Assembly: GCF_004801415.1 (NCBI RefSeq) | Contig: NZ_SSNX01000003.1 | Location: forward strand, 310,001 to 374,000 | Source: Deinococcus sp. KSM4-11 | GTDB taxonomy: Bacteria > Deinococcota > Deinococci > Deinococcales > Deinococcaceae | Length of the DNA stretch: 64,000 bases | Direction of reading: 5' to 3' | Part shown: one piece after another, positions 1 through 9,310 of the stretch | How positions within the stretch are numbered: the stretch's first letter is position 1 | Layout: the number at the start of each line of letters is the position of its first letter | Translations under genes and position numbers: made by a program | The notes under the pieces: model-generated | Told to the model about the DNA's origin: nothing | The model's input: only the letters and a program-made list of their open reading frames with translations | The model's database searches: none

Positions 1-1502
1 CCGCTGGCAGTCTTGGGCAGGTCATCGCGGAACTCGTAGTGCTTGGGCACCTTGAAGCCCGCCAGATGGGCGCGGACATGGGCGCTCAGCTCGTCCGGGC
101 CGGCCTCCTTCCCGCCATGCAGGGCGATGAAGGCACAGGGCACCTCGCCCCACTTGTCGTCGGGCATGGCCACGACCACGGCCTCGCGTACGGCCGGGTG
201 GGCGTACAGGATTCCCTCGATCTCCACGCTGCTGATGTTCTCCCCGCCGCTGATAATGACGTCCTTGTTGCGATCCTTGATCTCGATCCGGCCATCCGGG
301 TAGGTCACCGCCACGTCGCCCGTGTGGAACCAGCCGCCCTCCAGGGCCTTGGCGGTCGCGTCCGGGTTGCGGTAGTACCCCTTCATGACCAGATTCCCGC
401 GCACCATGATCTCGCCCAGGGTCGTTCCGTCGTGCGGGGTGGGAGTCAGGTGCTCGTCCATGACGTCCACCTCGCCCGCGAGAATCATCTCGAAGCCCTG
501 TTTGGCGATCAGTGGGGCGCGCTCGGTGGTCGGCAGGGCTTCCTGCGCGGCGGACAGTTCCGCGACCGTGACCAGGGGGCTCACCTCGGTCAGGCCATAC
601 ACCTGCGTGACGTGAAAGCCCAGGGCGTTCATGTCCGCAATGGTCCGCGCGTGTGGAGGACTGCCCGCCGTGGCCACCCGCACGGGCCGCGTGAGCGTGC
701 GGGCCTGCTCTGGATTCGTGAGCATGCTCAGCACGGTGGGCGCGGCGCACAGGTGGGTCACACCGTAGGTTTCGATGGCGTCATACGCGGCGTCGGCGCG
801 TACGGCGGGCAGGGTGACATGCGTGGCACCCACGCCGAAGGGGCTCCACACGCCGCCCCAGCCGTTCGCGTGGAAGTCCGGCAGGGTGTGCAGGTACACG
901 CTGTCCTGGTCGGCCTTGAAGTAGTAGATGGTCTCGATGGCGTTCAGGAAACAGTTGCGGTGCGTGAGCATCACGCCCTTGGGGCTGGACGTCGTGCCGG
1001 ACGTGAAGTTGATGGTCAGCGTGGCGTCCTCGTCCGTGACCGGGAGGGGCAGCGGAGCGTCATCCTGCGCGGCCAGGCGGGCCTCGAAGGCGGCGCCGGC
1101 CTCGCCCTCGCCGAGCACCCAGACCTCGATGCCCAGGTCAAGCGCGGCCTGCTCGACGCGGGCGTGCAGCGTCTCATCGACGAGCAGCAGTTTCACCTCG
1201 GCGTGCCGGAGCTGGAAGGCGTACTCCTCGCCGGTCAGCCGCGTGTTCAGCGGAACGAGCACGCTGCCCGCCCACGGCACGGCGCTGTAGGTGAGCAGTC
1301 CCCCGTGCGTGTTCGGCGAGAGCACCGCCACATGCCGCCCTGCGAACCCGGCCGCCTGCACCGCCCGCGCAAGCTGGTAGATGCGGCCGCCCCACTGGCG
1401 GTACGTGAAGCTGGGGCCGCCCGGCTGGATCACGGCTGTCTTGTCCGGGTAGATGTTCAGGCCGCGGCGGATGAGGTCGAGCGGGGTCAGGGGCGTGTTC
1501 AT
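1..1502 (-). CDS. Fatty-acyl-CoA synthetase (AMP-forming), 3' end outside window
   Basis: This protein should activate a fatty or other carboxylic acid to its acyl-CoA through an acyl-adenylate. The 500 visible residues contain the ATP/AMP-binding P-loop TSGTTSSPKGVML, the YGLTE motif, the GYYRNPDAT and WFHTGDVA segments, and the hinge/C-domain entry IKDRNKDVIISGGENIS, in the normal order for the ANL superfamily. The start is the ATG at 1502, read leftwards, with GGAGG upstream and a TAGATT -10-like element near 1551-1556. The final C-terminal residues, including the usual late catalytic lysine, lie beyond base 1. Substrate chain length cannot be read from the sequence; the overall form resembles medium/long-chain FadD-like or propionate/acyl-CoA ligases. 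Confidence 0.9.
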   Translation of the reverse strand, partial: MNTPLTPLDLIRRGLNIYPDKTAVIQPGGPSFTYRQWGGRIYQLARAVQAAGFAGRHVAVLSPNTHGGLLTYSAVPWAGSVLVPLNTRLTGEEYAFQLRHAEVKLLLVDETLHARVEQAALDLGIEVWVLGEGEAGAAFEARLAAQDDAPLPLPVTDEDATLTINFTSGTTSSPKGVMLTHRNCFLNAIETIYYFKADQDSVYLHTLPDFHANGWGGVWSPFGVGATHVTLPAVRADAAYDAIETYGVTHLCAAPTVLSMLTNPEQARTLTRPVRVATAGSPPHARTIADMNALGFHVTQVYGLTEVSPLVTVAELSAAQEALPTTERAPLIAKQGFEMILAGEVDVMDEHLTPTPHDGTTLGEIMVRGNLVMKGYYRNPDATAKALEGGWFHTGDVAVTYPDGRIEIKDRNKDVIISGGENISSVEIEGILYAHPAVREAVVVAMPDDKWGEVPCAFIALHGGKEAGPDELSAHVRAHLAGFKVPKHYEFRDDLPKTAS

Positions 1503-1684
1503 GACTGGAGCCTCCGGGACGCAAGCGGGGTGCGGGTTGTCGGTGCCCTCAATCTACCGTGTCCATGGTTCATTCCAGGTTCAATCGGCGCTGGATTGCC
1601 TTCCAGGCGTCCCGGAGCAACGGGCGGGCAAACTGGAGAAGCGGTTCCACCCGTTCGCTCACCTCGGCAGCCTGCCGCCAGTGT

Positions 1685-2881
1685 CTAAGGGCGAGCGGGC
1701 CGGGTTTCCACCCAGTTCACGGCGAGACCCGCCAGGATGCCCCAAAAGGCCGCACCAATACCCAGCGGTGTGATACCGCTGAGCGTCACGAGGATGATGA
1801 CGGGCGCGCCCAGACGGGCCGGGCCGCTGCCCTGGAAGGCGGCGTGCAGGCTGCTGCCGGTCGCGGCAAGCAGCGCCAGTCCGGCGAGCGCCGCCAGGGC
1901 CTGGGGGGGGAGGATACCCATCAGGTGCAGGAAGGTACCGGCGAACAGGCCGAAGGCGATGTTGAAGAGCCCCGCCCACACGGCGGCCGTGTAGCGGCGG
2001 TCTTTGTCCGGATGCGCTTCGGGGCCGCTGACGATGTTGGCGAGCAGCGCCCCCAGCGTGAGGTTGTGGCAGCCGAAGAAGGCCGCGCCCACGCTGGCGA
2101 ATCCGCAGGCGCGGAGAACCGATCCCGGCGCCGGTTCGTACCCGTTGGCCTTCAACACCCCGAAGCCCGGCACGAACTGACCGGTGAAGGCCAGCAGCGT
2201 GAGTGGCAGTGCCAGGTTCAGGGTGGCGTGCAGGCTCAGGGCGGGCACCACGAATTCCGGGCGGGTCAGCGTGAAGGGCACGGGCACCGGGTGCCACAGG
2301 TTCAGGCCCGCGCTGGCCGCCACGCCGACCAGCAGCACGCCCGCGACCGCCCAGCGGGGCGCGACCTGCCGCAGCGCGAAGTACGCGAGAACCATCGCGC
2401 CGACCAGCACGGGCGTCTCCCCGAAGGCCTGGAGCGCCCGGAAGCCGAAGGGCAGCAGGATCGCGCCGTTCAGCGCGGCGGCCAGCGGCGTGGGAATGGC
2501 CTGGAGGGCGCGCGTCAGTGGGGGGAAGGTGCCCAGCAGGATCACCAGCAGGGCCGACGTCAGGAAGGCCCCGACCGCCTCCGGAAAGGGAATACCGGGC
2601 AGCGCCGTGACGAGCAGGGCGATGCCGGGCGTGCTCCAGGTGCTGAGGATCGGCATGCGGGTTCGCAGGCTGAGGACAATGCCGGTCAGGCCCGTGAAGA
2701 TGGCGTGCGCCCACAGCCACGACATGGCCGTGGCGCTCGAGAGGTGGGCAGCCTGCGCGACCGAGTAGATCAGCACGTTCGGGCCAGCCCAGCCGATCAG
2801 GACGGCGATCAGGCCGCTGAGCAGCGCGCCGGGGTTCGAGTCCTGCCAGAAGGAGCGGGGGGCGGCCACGGCAACAGTCAT
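1685..2881 (-). CDS. benE: BenE-family (benzoate/H+ symporter-like) permease
   Basis: An integral membrane transporter of about 398 residues with some eleven or twelve hydrophobic segments. It carries family landmarks such as STWSTPGIALL near the N-terminus and the FGCHNLTLGALLANI segment in the second half. By family it should import benzoate or a related aromatic acid with protons. I chose the ATG at 2881 (MTVAVAAP...); an in-frame extension to 2953 would run through the divergent regulator's promoter. It is divergently transcribed from a MocR regulator with three repeated sites in the shared 104-bp region, so that regulator probably controls it. No benzoate degradation genes are nearby, so the substrate is uncertain. 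Confidence 0.82.
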   Translation of the reverse strand: MTVAVAAPRSFWQDSNPGALLSGLIAVLIGWAGPNVLIYSVAQAAHLSSATAMSWLWAHAIFTGLTGIVLSLRTRMPILSTWSTPGIALLVTALPGIPFPEAVGAFLTSALLVILLGTFPPLTRALQAIPTPLAAALNGAILLPFGFRALQAFGETPVLVGAMVLAYFALRQVAPRWAVAGVLLVGVAASAGLNLWHPVPVPFTLTRPEFVVPALSLHATLNLALPLTLLAFTGQFVPGFGVLKANGYEPAPGSVLRACGFASVGAAFFGCHNLTLGALLANIVSGPEAHPDKDRRYTAAVWAGLFNIAFGLFAGTFLHLMGILPPQALAALAGLALLAATGSSLHAAFQGSGPARLGAPVIILVTLSGITPLGIGAAFWGILAGLAVNWVETRPARP

Positions 2882-2900
2882 GCCCTGAGTGTGCGCGCCT

Positions 2901-2973
2901 ATTGGACTGCCCGGAAGGGGCAATGGATCGGCCATTGGACTGCTCATCTGCACAGGCGGGCCGATTGGACTGC
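2901..2973 (+). promoter_or_regulatory. Three direct repeats ATTGGACTGC, probable MocR operators
   Basis: The 10-mer ATTGGACTGC occurs exactly at 2901-2910, 2934-2943 and 2964-2973, at start-to-start spacings of 33 and 30 bp. A weaker copy (AATGGATCG) lies at 2922-2930. The last copy directly abuts a TACGCT -10 element (2974-2979) that lies six bases before the ATG at 2986. Direct repeats on the same helix face are typical of MocR/GntR-type regulators, so these are likely bound by the product of the adjacent gene, controlling itself and the divergent benE. Confidence 0.72.
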
Positions 2974-2985
2974 TACGCTGGCGGC

Positions 2986-4413
2986 ATGACGGCCGACCCG
3001 GACACTCCCCGCTGGGCCGCGTTGCTGGCCGAGTGGCGGCGGGGTTCCGGCACGCTCCAGACCCGCCTGACCACGGCGCTCCAGGAAGGCGTGACCACCG
3101 GGCACCTCAGACCGGGCGAACGGCTGCCGGCTGAACGTACCCTGGCCCCCCTGCTCGGCGTGAGCCGCAGCACCGTGGTCGCCGCCTACGACGACCTCGC
3201 GGCCACAGGCTGGGTCACGCGGCGGGTGGGCAGCGGCACGCACGTCTCCCCCACTGCGCCGCGCAGTTCACCTGTCATGACCCTGCGCACGCCGGTGACG
3301 TCAGGGCGCCACGCGGAGGACACGCTAGACTTCACCATTGCCGTGCCGCTGATTACTCCCGCGCAGCAGGAGCGAATGACGGCCGCGTCGCAGGGGGCCT
3401 TCCAGGAGAGCGTCTACCACCCGCACGGGCTGCCGGAACTGCGCGCCGTGCTGGCCGACTCCTACACCCGCGAGGGCCTGCCCACCCGCCCCGAGCAGGT
3501 CGTCGTGACCAGTGGCGCCCAGCAGGCCATCTCCCTGATCGCCGGCACGCTGCTGCGCCGGGGCGACCACGCGCTGCTGGAGACGCCCACGTACTTCGGC
3601 GCCATCGACGTGTTCCGCGCCACCGGGGCCGAGTTACACGGCGTCCCGGTGGGCGAACGGGGCGTGAATCCCGACGACTTCGCCCACCTGGTGCGCGCGC
3701 ACGGCCCCCGCCTCGCCTTTCTGACGCCCACCTTCCAGAATCCCACCGGCACGGTGCTGCCTGCCCGGGCCCGCGAGCGACTGGCCGCCCTGATCGCGGA
3801 CGCACACCTGCCGACCATCGAGGACGACACGCTGTACGACCTCGGGTTCGCGGACACTCCCCCACCTGCCCGACTGAGCACCTTCGCGCCAGGGGCCTCC
3901 GTCATCAATGTCGGCTCGCTGAGCAAGCTGTACTGGGCCGGCCTGCGGGTGGGCTGGATGCGCCTGCCAGCCACGCTGGCCGGGCCACTCGGGCAGGCAA
4001 AGACGCTCGCGGATTTCGGCGGCAGCCTCCCGTCGCAGCACATCGCTCTGAATCTCCTGGACGACCTGCCCAGCCTGCGGCAGGAGCGGCGCGAGAAGGT
4101 CAGCGCCGCCCGCGACCTCCTCTCCGGCCTCCTGAGAATCCACCTGCCCGAGTGGACGTTCCGCACATCGGACGGCGGACAGTACCTGTGGATCGAACTG
4201 CCCAGCCCCGGCGCGAGCCGCTTCACGCACCTCGCCGCGCCCTACGGTGTCCGGCTGTTTCCCGGTGCGAGCATGGGCGTCGAGCCGCTGCCCGACCGCT
4301 ACCTGCGGCTTCCCTTCACCCTCGACCCCGCCCGCCTGCCCGAGGCCGTCATGCGCCTGCGCGCCGCGTGGGACGACTTCCAGGCAAGACCCGGGCAGGA
4401 GGGACTGGCATAG
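2986..4413 (+). CDS. MocR-type regulator (GntR wHTH + aminotransferase fold)
   Basis: A 475-residue transcription regulator. Residues about 10-85 form a GntR winged helix (LRPGERLPAERTLAPLLGVSRSTVVAAYDDLAATGWV). The remainder is a class-I aminotransferase-like domain with TSGAQQAISLI, the FLTPTFQNPTG region, a D-Y pair in EDDTLYDLGF, and the PLP-lysine motif GSLSKLYWAGLRVGW. Such proteins bind PLP and an amino compound to switch transcription. The start at 2986 is chosen because TACGCT lies six bases upstream, a leaderless arrangement. The gene is divergent from benE and the three repeated sites between them point to joint control. The ligand is unknown; the pairing with an aromatic-acid-type transporter is suggestive only. 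Confidence 0.92.
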   Translation: MTADPDTPRWAALLAEWRRGSGTLQTRLTTALQEGVTTGHLRPGERLPAERTLAPLLGVSRSTVVAAYDDLAATGWVTRRVGSGTHVSPTAPRSSPVMTLRTPVTSGRHAEDTLDFTIAVPLITPAQQERMTAASQGAFQESVYHPHGLPELRAVLADSYTREGLPTRPEQVVVTSGAQQAISLIAGTLLRRGDHALLETPTYFGAIDVFRATGAELHGVPVGERGVNPDDFAHLVRAHGPRLAFLTPTFQNPTGTVLPARARERLAALIADAHLPTIEDDTLYDLGFADTPPPARLSTFAPGASVINVGSLSKLYWAGLRVGWMRLPATLAGPLGQAKTLADFGGSLPSQHIALNLLDDLPSLRQERREKVSAARDLLSGLLRIHLPEWTFRTSDGGQYLWIELPSPGASRFTHLAAPYGVRLFPGASMGVEPLPDRYLRLPFTLDPARLPEAVMRLRAAWDDFQARPGQEGLA

Positions 4414-4507
4414 ACGTCAGGGCGCCGAATCCGCGAGCGCCAACCCTGTTTTCCCAGGACGTGACCGAGATGTCTGTGGCAGGGGACGCGACCGTTGGCT
4501 CAGAGCT

Positions 4508-5464
4508 TCAGTGTGCCGCTTTCTGCCCCGGTCGCAGGTGCATCAGCGCGACGATGATTCCGCCCACGATCACGCCCACGATGGCGGAACCCAGCGTCTC
4601 GACCAGCCATTCCAGCAGGCCTTCCAGCGCGGGCACGGCATGTCCGGCGGCAACGGAGACGTCGTGCAGCGCGTGGTAGGGGCCGCCCACGCCGAATTCT
4701 TCCAGCCCCACCAGTAGGATGTGCCCGCCGACCCACAGCATGGCGGCGGTGCCGATCACCGAGAGGGCCGCCAGGACGGCCGGCATGTCCCGCACCAGCC
4801 CCCGGCCGAGCGCACGGGCCGCGCCGGTGCCGCTGCGGGCGAGCTTCAGGCCGAGGTCGTCCATTTTGACGATCAATCCGACCACGCCGTACACGAGCGC
4901 GGTGATCAGCACGGCCACCACGATCAGGATCAGGGTGCGCGACAGCAACGGCTCGTCAGCCACCTCCGAGAGCGAGAGGGCCATGATCTCGGCCGACAGG
5001 ATGAAGTCCGTGCGGATCGCGCCCGAGACCATCTGCCCCTCGTGCTGGGTGCTGGAGAGCGTGGCGGTCTCCTCCTCCGGGGCCGCATGGTGAGGGCCGC
5101 CAGCTACCGCCTCGTAGACCTTCTCGGCCCCCTCGAAACAAAGATACGCGCCGCCCAGCATCAGGATCGGCGTGATGGCCCCTGGCAGGAACTGGCTGAG
5201 CAGGAGCGCCGCCGGCAGGATAAACACCACCTTGTTCCGCAGCGAGCCGCGCGCAATTCGCCAGATGATCGGCAGTTCCCGATCCGGGCTGAAGCCGGTG
5301 ACGTAGCGGGGTGTGACGGCCGTGTCATCGACCACGACCCCGACGGCTTTCATGCTGGCCCGGCCGGCGGCTGCACCGATATCATCCACGGAGGCCGCCG
5401 CGAGCCGCGCGATGGCAGCCACGTCGTCGAGCAGGGCGACCAGACCGCCGCTCACAGCGAGCAT
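4508..5464 (-). CDS. DUF808 family membrane protein (YedI-like)
   Basis: A 318-residue inner-membrane protein matching DUF808/YedI. The N-terminus ASVDDIGAAAGRASMKAVGVVVDDTAVTPRYV and the PIIWRIARGSLRNKVVFILPAALLLS segment are characteristic, followed by several further hydrophobic helices and a long central soluble loop rich in acidic residues. Molecular function is unknown for the family. The ATG at 5464 has no clear Shine-Dalgarno. A TACGCT element on the minus strand at about 5503-5508 could be the -10 of its promoter. The neighbours on both sides are unrelated, so it is probably monocistronic. Confidence 0.85.
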   Translation of the reverse strand: MLAVSGGLVALLDDVAAIARLAAASVDDIGAAAGRASMKAVGVVVDDTAVTPRYVTGFSPDRELPIIWRIARGSLRNKVVFILPAALLLSQFLPGAITPILMLGGAYLCFEGAEKVYEAVAGGPHHAAPEEETATLSSTQHEGQMVSGAIRTDFILSAEIMALSLSEVADEPLLSRTLILIVVAVLITALVYGVVGLIVKMDDLGLKLARSGTGAARALGRGLVRDMPAVLAALSVIGTAAMLWVGGHILLVGLEEFGVGGPYHALHDVSVAAGHAVPALEGLLEWLVETLGSAIVGVIVGGIIVALMHLRPGQKAAH

Positions 5465-5612
5465 CCGGTTGGCGGGGCGGGAAGACAGGCAGGCATCTGG
5501 CCCACAGCGTAGCGGGCGGGAGACCGCGAGGCATGCCAGTTCAATGAAACCGGAAGACCCAGCACAGGATGTTCCGGGCCTGCAGGCAGGCGATGACTCG
5601 GCGACCGCCTCG

Positions 5613-6122
5613 TTACTTGTGGCCGTTCTCCTTCTTGTACTGGCCGGGCGGCATGCCTCCGGGCTTCTTCTGGAGGCCGCGCGCCTTCTTCCACGCGGCC
5701 TGACGGCCCATGACTTCCGTCAGCGTACGGTGACGGCCATCCCGATCCCGGACGATGATCGTCTGCGGAGCCAGAGGCCGGGCGCGCGACACGGTGACGG
5801 GCTGCACCAGCGGATAGATCTCGCGGATGGTGCCGGTGGGCGTGGCGGTCACGACCTGCACCTGCGTGATCCGGGTGGTGGTGGGGAACGCGGGCCGCAC
5901 CACGATCCCGCCACTCTGGTTCAGGTTCGCCACCGGCTGCGCCGTGGTGCTCAGGAACGTGACCTGCACGCCCTGAGACAGGAAGGTCACCACGCTCGCC
6001 AGGGTCTGCACCACGGGCGGGAACTGAATCCCGGCGCTGATGTTCACGCTCAGGGATTGCGCGCCCGCCACACCGGCGGCGGGGGCGAGGGTCAGGGCAG
6101 CAAGCAGCAGGGCATTACGCAT
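5613..6122 (-). CDS. Small exported protein of unknown function
   Basis: A 169-residue protein with a clear signal peptide (MRNALLLAALTLAPAAGVAGAQS, cleavage likely after AGA). The mature part is rich in valine, threonine and glutamine, suggesting a beta-type secreted or periplasmic protein. The C-terminal forty residues are strongly basic (KKARGLQKKPGG...KKENGHK). I do not recognise a domain. The start has a good GGAGGTACCAC-ATG ribosome site. It stands alone between unrelated genes, with 148 bp to the downstream DUF808 gene. Confidence 0.72.
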   Translation of the reverse strand: MRNALLLAALTLAPAAGVAGAQSLSVNISAGIQFPPVVQTLASVVTFLSQGVQVTFLSTTAQPVANLNQSGGIVVRPAFPTTTRITQVQVVTATPTGTIREIYPLVQPVTVSRARPLAPQTIIVRDRDGRHRTLTEVMGRQAAWKKARGLQKKPGGMPPGQYKKENGHK

Positions 6123-6392
6123 GTGGTACCTCCGGGCCGCCAGGAAGCAGCCTTACGCCCCCTACCCTGCCGCCCGGAACTGACGCCCGCCTGAACCGCG
6201 CCTGCACGAAGCGTTCAGAGTGTGGGGGGCGGAACCCCACCATTTCCCTGCCGACTTGCACCCCAGAGGGTCTAGGTCAGAGGCCAGAACCTCTTGAAGG
6301 AGAGATTCCAGCCTGAGCCACCCAGGCAACCATTTCGGCCGTCCCATTTCCCCGATCCACCGGAGCGATGGAGTGTGCCAGTTTGCGAGACC

Positions 6393-7625
6393 TTACGCTC
6401 CGTACTTGTTCAGTTTCAGCGCATTGGCCATCAGCAGCGGCATGACATCGGTGCCCCGGCGCAGGCCCAGGCTGCCCTTCTGCGCTTCCTCTTCCGTGTA
6501 GCGCGCGGCGGCGTCTTTCCGGCCGTACTCGCTGCGGATCAGCAGCGGCACCGGATGCCAGGAGTGCGTGGCGAGTTTGCTGGGCGTGCTGTGGTCGCCG
6601 ACGATGGCGATCACGTCGGGCTTCAGCGCCAGCAGCTGAGGGAGCAGGTCGTCGAAGATCTCGATCTTGTGAACCTTCTCGGGGAAATCGCCGTCCTCGC
6701 CGGTGCTGTCGGTCTTCTTCACGTGGAAGTAGAAGAAGTCGTATCTGCTCCAGTTGTCCGTCAGGGCTTTTACCTTGCCTTCCAGGGCGTCCTCGTGGCC
6801 CTCGACGGGCAGCACGTCCATACCGACCAGACTGGCGAGGCCCTTGTACATGGGGTAACTGGCGATGCACGCAGCCCGGAGCTGGTACGCATCGTCGAAG
6901 CTGGGGAAGTGCGGCACGTCGCTGTACCCACGAAAGAGAACCCCGTTCACCTGCGGCTCGCCTTGTAGGGCGGCCTCGGCACGCTGTACGAAAGCGTTGA
7001 CGAGATCGGCCGTCTTCTTGCTGGCGTCGTCATGCGCCTGGGCCGTCATGGGCTGCACGCCGGTCGCCTGCGGATCCACGTCGCTGAGGTTCGCGCCGAG
7101 GGCCGGGCCGCCGTTCGCGCGGAACACGACCACGAAACGGTGTTCGCTTTCCGTGTAGATCTCGACTGGGGTGCCGTCGATGTCGCTGATCGCGCCCCTG
7201 AGTTTCGTGACGATCTCGGCGTTCTTCTCGTCGCTGGGACGGCCCGCGCGGCGGTCATCCACGATGCGGTTGGCGCCCAGGGTGGCGAAATTGCCGCGTA
7301 CGGCGACGTCACCCGCGCCGAGTTTTACGCCGATCCCGACGGCCGACAGCGCCCCGCGTCCCACCACGTAATGCAGGGGATCGTACCCGAACAGGCTCAG
7401 GTGGCCGGGGCCGCTGCCGGGCGTGATGCCCGCGCCGACCAGTTCGACCTGCCCGAGCTGAGACTCGCGCGCCAGGGCGTCCAGGTTGGGGGTGTTCGCA
7501 GTGGCGAGTTCGGTATCGCCGTCCAGGGTTAGGGGCAGGCCGCCGATCCCGTCCAGCACGACCATCAGGATCTTGCTGTCGGTCTTCTTGGCCAGGTCGC
7601 GGATGGTGTCCAGAAGGTCGCTCAT
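6393..7625 (-). CDS. apgM: Cofactor-independent phosphoglycerate mutase, archaeal type
   Basis: This 410-residue enzyme interconverts 2- and 3-phosphoglycerate in glycolysis/gluconeogenesis without 2,3-bisphosphoglycerate. It has the alkaline-phosphatase-fold metal motif [10 protein letters not shown] (Asp25) and the [14 protein letters not shown] segment (about 70-83) holding the catalytic serine, plus the late metal-site motifs [11 protein letters not shown] and IVGDHSTPS. Length is normal for ApgM, which is distinct from the longer GpmI. The start at 7625 is supported by a TACACT -10 (7632-7637) ending six bases before the ATG, so the mRNA is probably leaderless. Flanking genes are unrelated. 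Confidence 0.93.
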   Translation of the reverse strand: MSDLLDTIRDLAKKTDSKILMVVLDGIGGLPLTLDGDTELATANTPNLDALARESQLGQVELVGAGITPGSGPGHLSLFGYDPLHYVVGRGALSAVGIGVKLGAGDVAVRGNFATLGANRIVDDRRAGRPSDEKNAEIVTKLRGAISDIDGTPVEIYTESEHRFVVVFRANGGPALGANLSDVDPQATGVQPMTAQAHDDASKKTADLVNAFVQRAEAALQGEPQVNGVLFRGYSDVPHFPSFDDAYQLRAACIASYPMYKGLASLVGMDVLPVEGHEDALEGKVKALTDNWSRYDFFYFHVKKTDSTGEDGDFPEKVHKIEIFDDLLPQLLALKPDVIAIVGDHSTPSKLATHSWHPVPLLIRSEYGRKDAAARYTEEEAQKGSLGLRRGTDVMPLLMANALKLNKYGA

Positions 7626-7658
7626 GGGGGTAGTGTACGCCGGACACCAACAGACCCC

Positions 7659-7701
7659 GGTCAGGCATATGGGCAGGGACGAGGATCCTGACCGGTGGCC
7701 C
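7659..7701. other. Inverted repeat between apgM and the hydrolase gene
   Basis: The arms CCGGTCAGG and CCTGACCGG are a perfect 9-bp inverted repeat separated by about 23 bases. It lies after the end of the downstream-facing hydrolase gene and upstream of apgM's -10. No T-run follows, so it may be a weak factor-independent terminator or a protein-binding site. Confidence 0.4.
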
Positions 7702-7717
7702 TGGTCAGGTCAGGAGA

Positions 7718-8290
7718 TCAACATGTCTGGAGGAAATCGAGGATGCGCCGCGTCAGGAGGACGGTCGCAGCGGCGTCGTACGACGGCAGACTGCGGTCGG
7801 CGAACAGGTGACCGTCGCCGGGGTACAGGAACAGTTCGGTCTCCGGCACCGAGGCCACCAGCGCGCGGGCGGCGTCGATGTCGCCGTCCTCGACGAAGAA
7901 CGGGTCGGCGTCCATGGCATGCACCTGCACGGGAACGCCAGCAGGCCACCCGCCAAACTCCGAGGCGGGCAGGCAGGCGTGGAGCAGCAGCGCGCCACGT
8001 GCCCCCGGCCGGGTCTGGGCGAGTTGCTGCGCCGGCATGACGCCCAGCGAGAAGCCCGCGTAGACGAGCTCGTCGGGCAAGCCGTCCGCCGTGCTTACGC
8101 CGCGTTCGAGCAGGGAGCCGAAGCCGAGCTCCCGTGCATACGCGATGCCGCTGTCCAGCGTGTCGAAGGTGCGGCCGTGGTACAGATCCGGCGTATGAAC
8201 CACGTGTCCAGCGTGGCGAAGATCGTCCGCGAAGGCGAGAAATCCGGGCGTCTGACCCTGGGCGTGGTGGAACAGCATGAGTTCGGCCAT
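7718..8290 (-). CDS. Dienelactone-hydrolase-like alpha/beta hydrolase
   Basis: A compact 190-residue alpha/beta hydrolase resembling the dienelactone hydrolase family. The nucleophile elbow is GFSLG with Ser81, where classical dienelactone hydrolases have cysteine (GFCxG). Asp127 or Asp129 (AMDADPFF) and His161 (GDGHLF) complete a plausible triad. The annotation begins at the ATG at 8290 because TACCCT (8297-8302) lies six bases upstream; a much longer open frame upstream is not needed. Physiological substrate unknown. It stands alone between apgM and the terC-like gene. Confidence 0.85.
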   Translation of the reverse strand: MAELMLFHHAQGQTPGFLAFADDLRHAGHVVHTPDLYHGRTFDTLDSGIAYARELGFGSLLERGVSTADGLPDELVYAGFSLGVMPAQQLAQTRPGARGALLLHACLPASEFGGWPAGVPVQVHAMDADPFFVEDGDIDAARALVASVPETELFLYPGDGHLFADRSLPSYDAAATVLLTRRILDFLQTC

Positions 8291-8393
8291 GTGCAGAGGG
8301 TAATGGACATGCACGTCAGGTTCTGACGTATTTGAGTGGACGGGCGGGAAACAGAAAGGCCACCCCAGACAGGTGGCCCTCAGCGATATGGAT

Positions 8394-9188
8394 TCAGGTG
8401 CCGTCGATGCGCCCGTCGAGCGGGTCGTTCGCGGCGCGGTTGCGCTGCTCGGTGATCGCGCGGACGTCCGCGTCCGCCTGCACCTCGCTGCGGGCGGCCT
8501 TGCGGGTGGCGATGAAAGTGCCCACACCCGCGATCAGGGCCATGCCGGTCCAGAACACGGCGGGCGGCATATGGGCGCTGATACCCAGGTGATACAGCTC
8601 GCTGACCTGCTCGACCGTCTCGATCCCGAGTTTCAGGGCGATCCAGCCGATCAACACGTAGGCCACGTCGTCCAGCGCGGGGAACCGGTCGAGGAGTTTC
8701 AGGAAGAAGGTGCTCGCGAAGCGCACCAGGATCAGGCCCATGATGCCGCCCGCCACGACGATCCAGAAGCCGGTGGCAGTGTCCCGCATGGCGGGTTTCA
8801 GGAGGGCCACGCCCGCCAGGATGGAATCCACGGAGAACGCGAGGTTCACGAGGTTCAGGCTGATCACCACATTCCAGAACGAGCCGGTGAGTTCCTTCGG
8901 GCCCTCGCCGTCGTCCTTGCCCTTTTTCAGGAAGTGGGCGATCACCAGGTACGCCAGGTACGCGGCCCCGAAGGCCCGCAGGAACCAGTACTTGATGATG
9001 AAACTGGCCAGCAGCACGCCTGCGAGGCGCAGGATCATGGCTCCCCACATCACGTAGGTCAGGGCTTTCTGTTGCAGGCTGGCAGGCAGGGGCCGCACCA
9101 TCACGGCCATGACCAGGGCGTTGTCGGCCGAGAGCAGGCCTTCCAGCACGGCCAGCGTTGCCAGGATCACGATGATTTCAGTGTTCAC
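8394..9188 (-). CDS. TerC family integral membrane protein
   Basis: A 264-residue TerC-type protein with about seven membrane helices. It shows the paired acidic motifs of the family, [11 protein letters not shown] near the start and [15 protein letters not shown] in the middle, which are thought to form the ion site. TerC-family proteins are linked to tellurite resistance, Mn2+ export and metallation of secreted proteins. The GTG at 9188 is preferred over the in-frame ATG at 9212 because AGGAG lies nine bases before it and the protein then begins directly at the conserved [17 protein letters not shown] helix. I saw no manganese (yybP-ykoY) riboswitch in the short upstream region, though I could not search rigorously. 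Confidence 0.87.
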   Translation of the reverse strand: MNTEIIVILATLAVLEGLLSADNALVMAVMVRPLPASLQQKALTYVMWGAMILRLAGVLLASFIIKYWFLRAFGAAYLAYLVIAHFLKKGKDDGEGPKELTGSFWNVVISLNLVNLAFSVDSILAGVALLKPAMRDTATGFWIVVAGGIMGLILVRFASTFFLKLLDRFPALDDVAYVLIGWIALKLGIETVEQVSELYHLGISAHMPPAVFWTGMALIAGVGTFIATRKAARSEVQADADVRAITEQRNRAANDPLDGRIDGT

Positions 9189-9310
9189 GTTCGGTCGCTC
9201 CTGGCCCCACAACCACCTCCGGGGCGGCTCAAGAGGCTCGGTTCCAGCAGTCTACGCGCCCTCTGCGCCGCGCGTTCCAGCCGGGCGTGAACACAACGCA
9301 CCAAAGCAGC

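Noticed and set aside
9189..9310. Possible Mn2+ (yybP-ykoY) riboswitch before the TerC-like gene
   Set aside because: The gap is short and I could not identify the conserved loops of that riboswitch.
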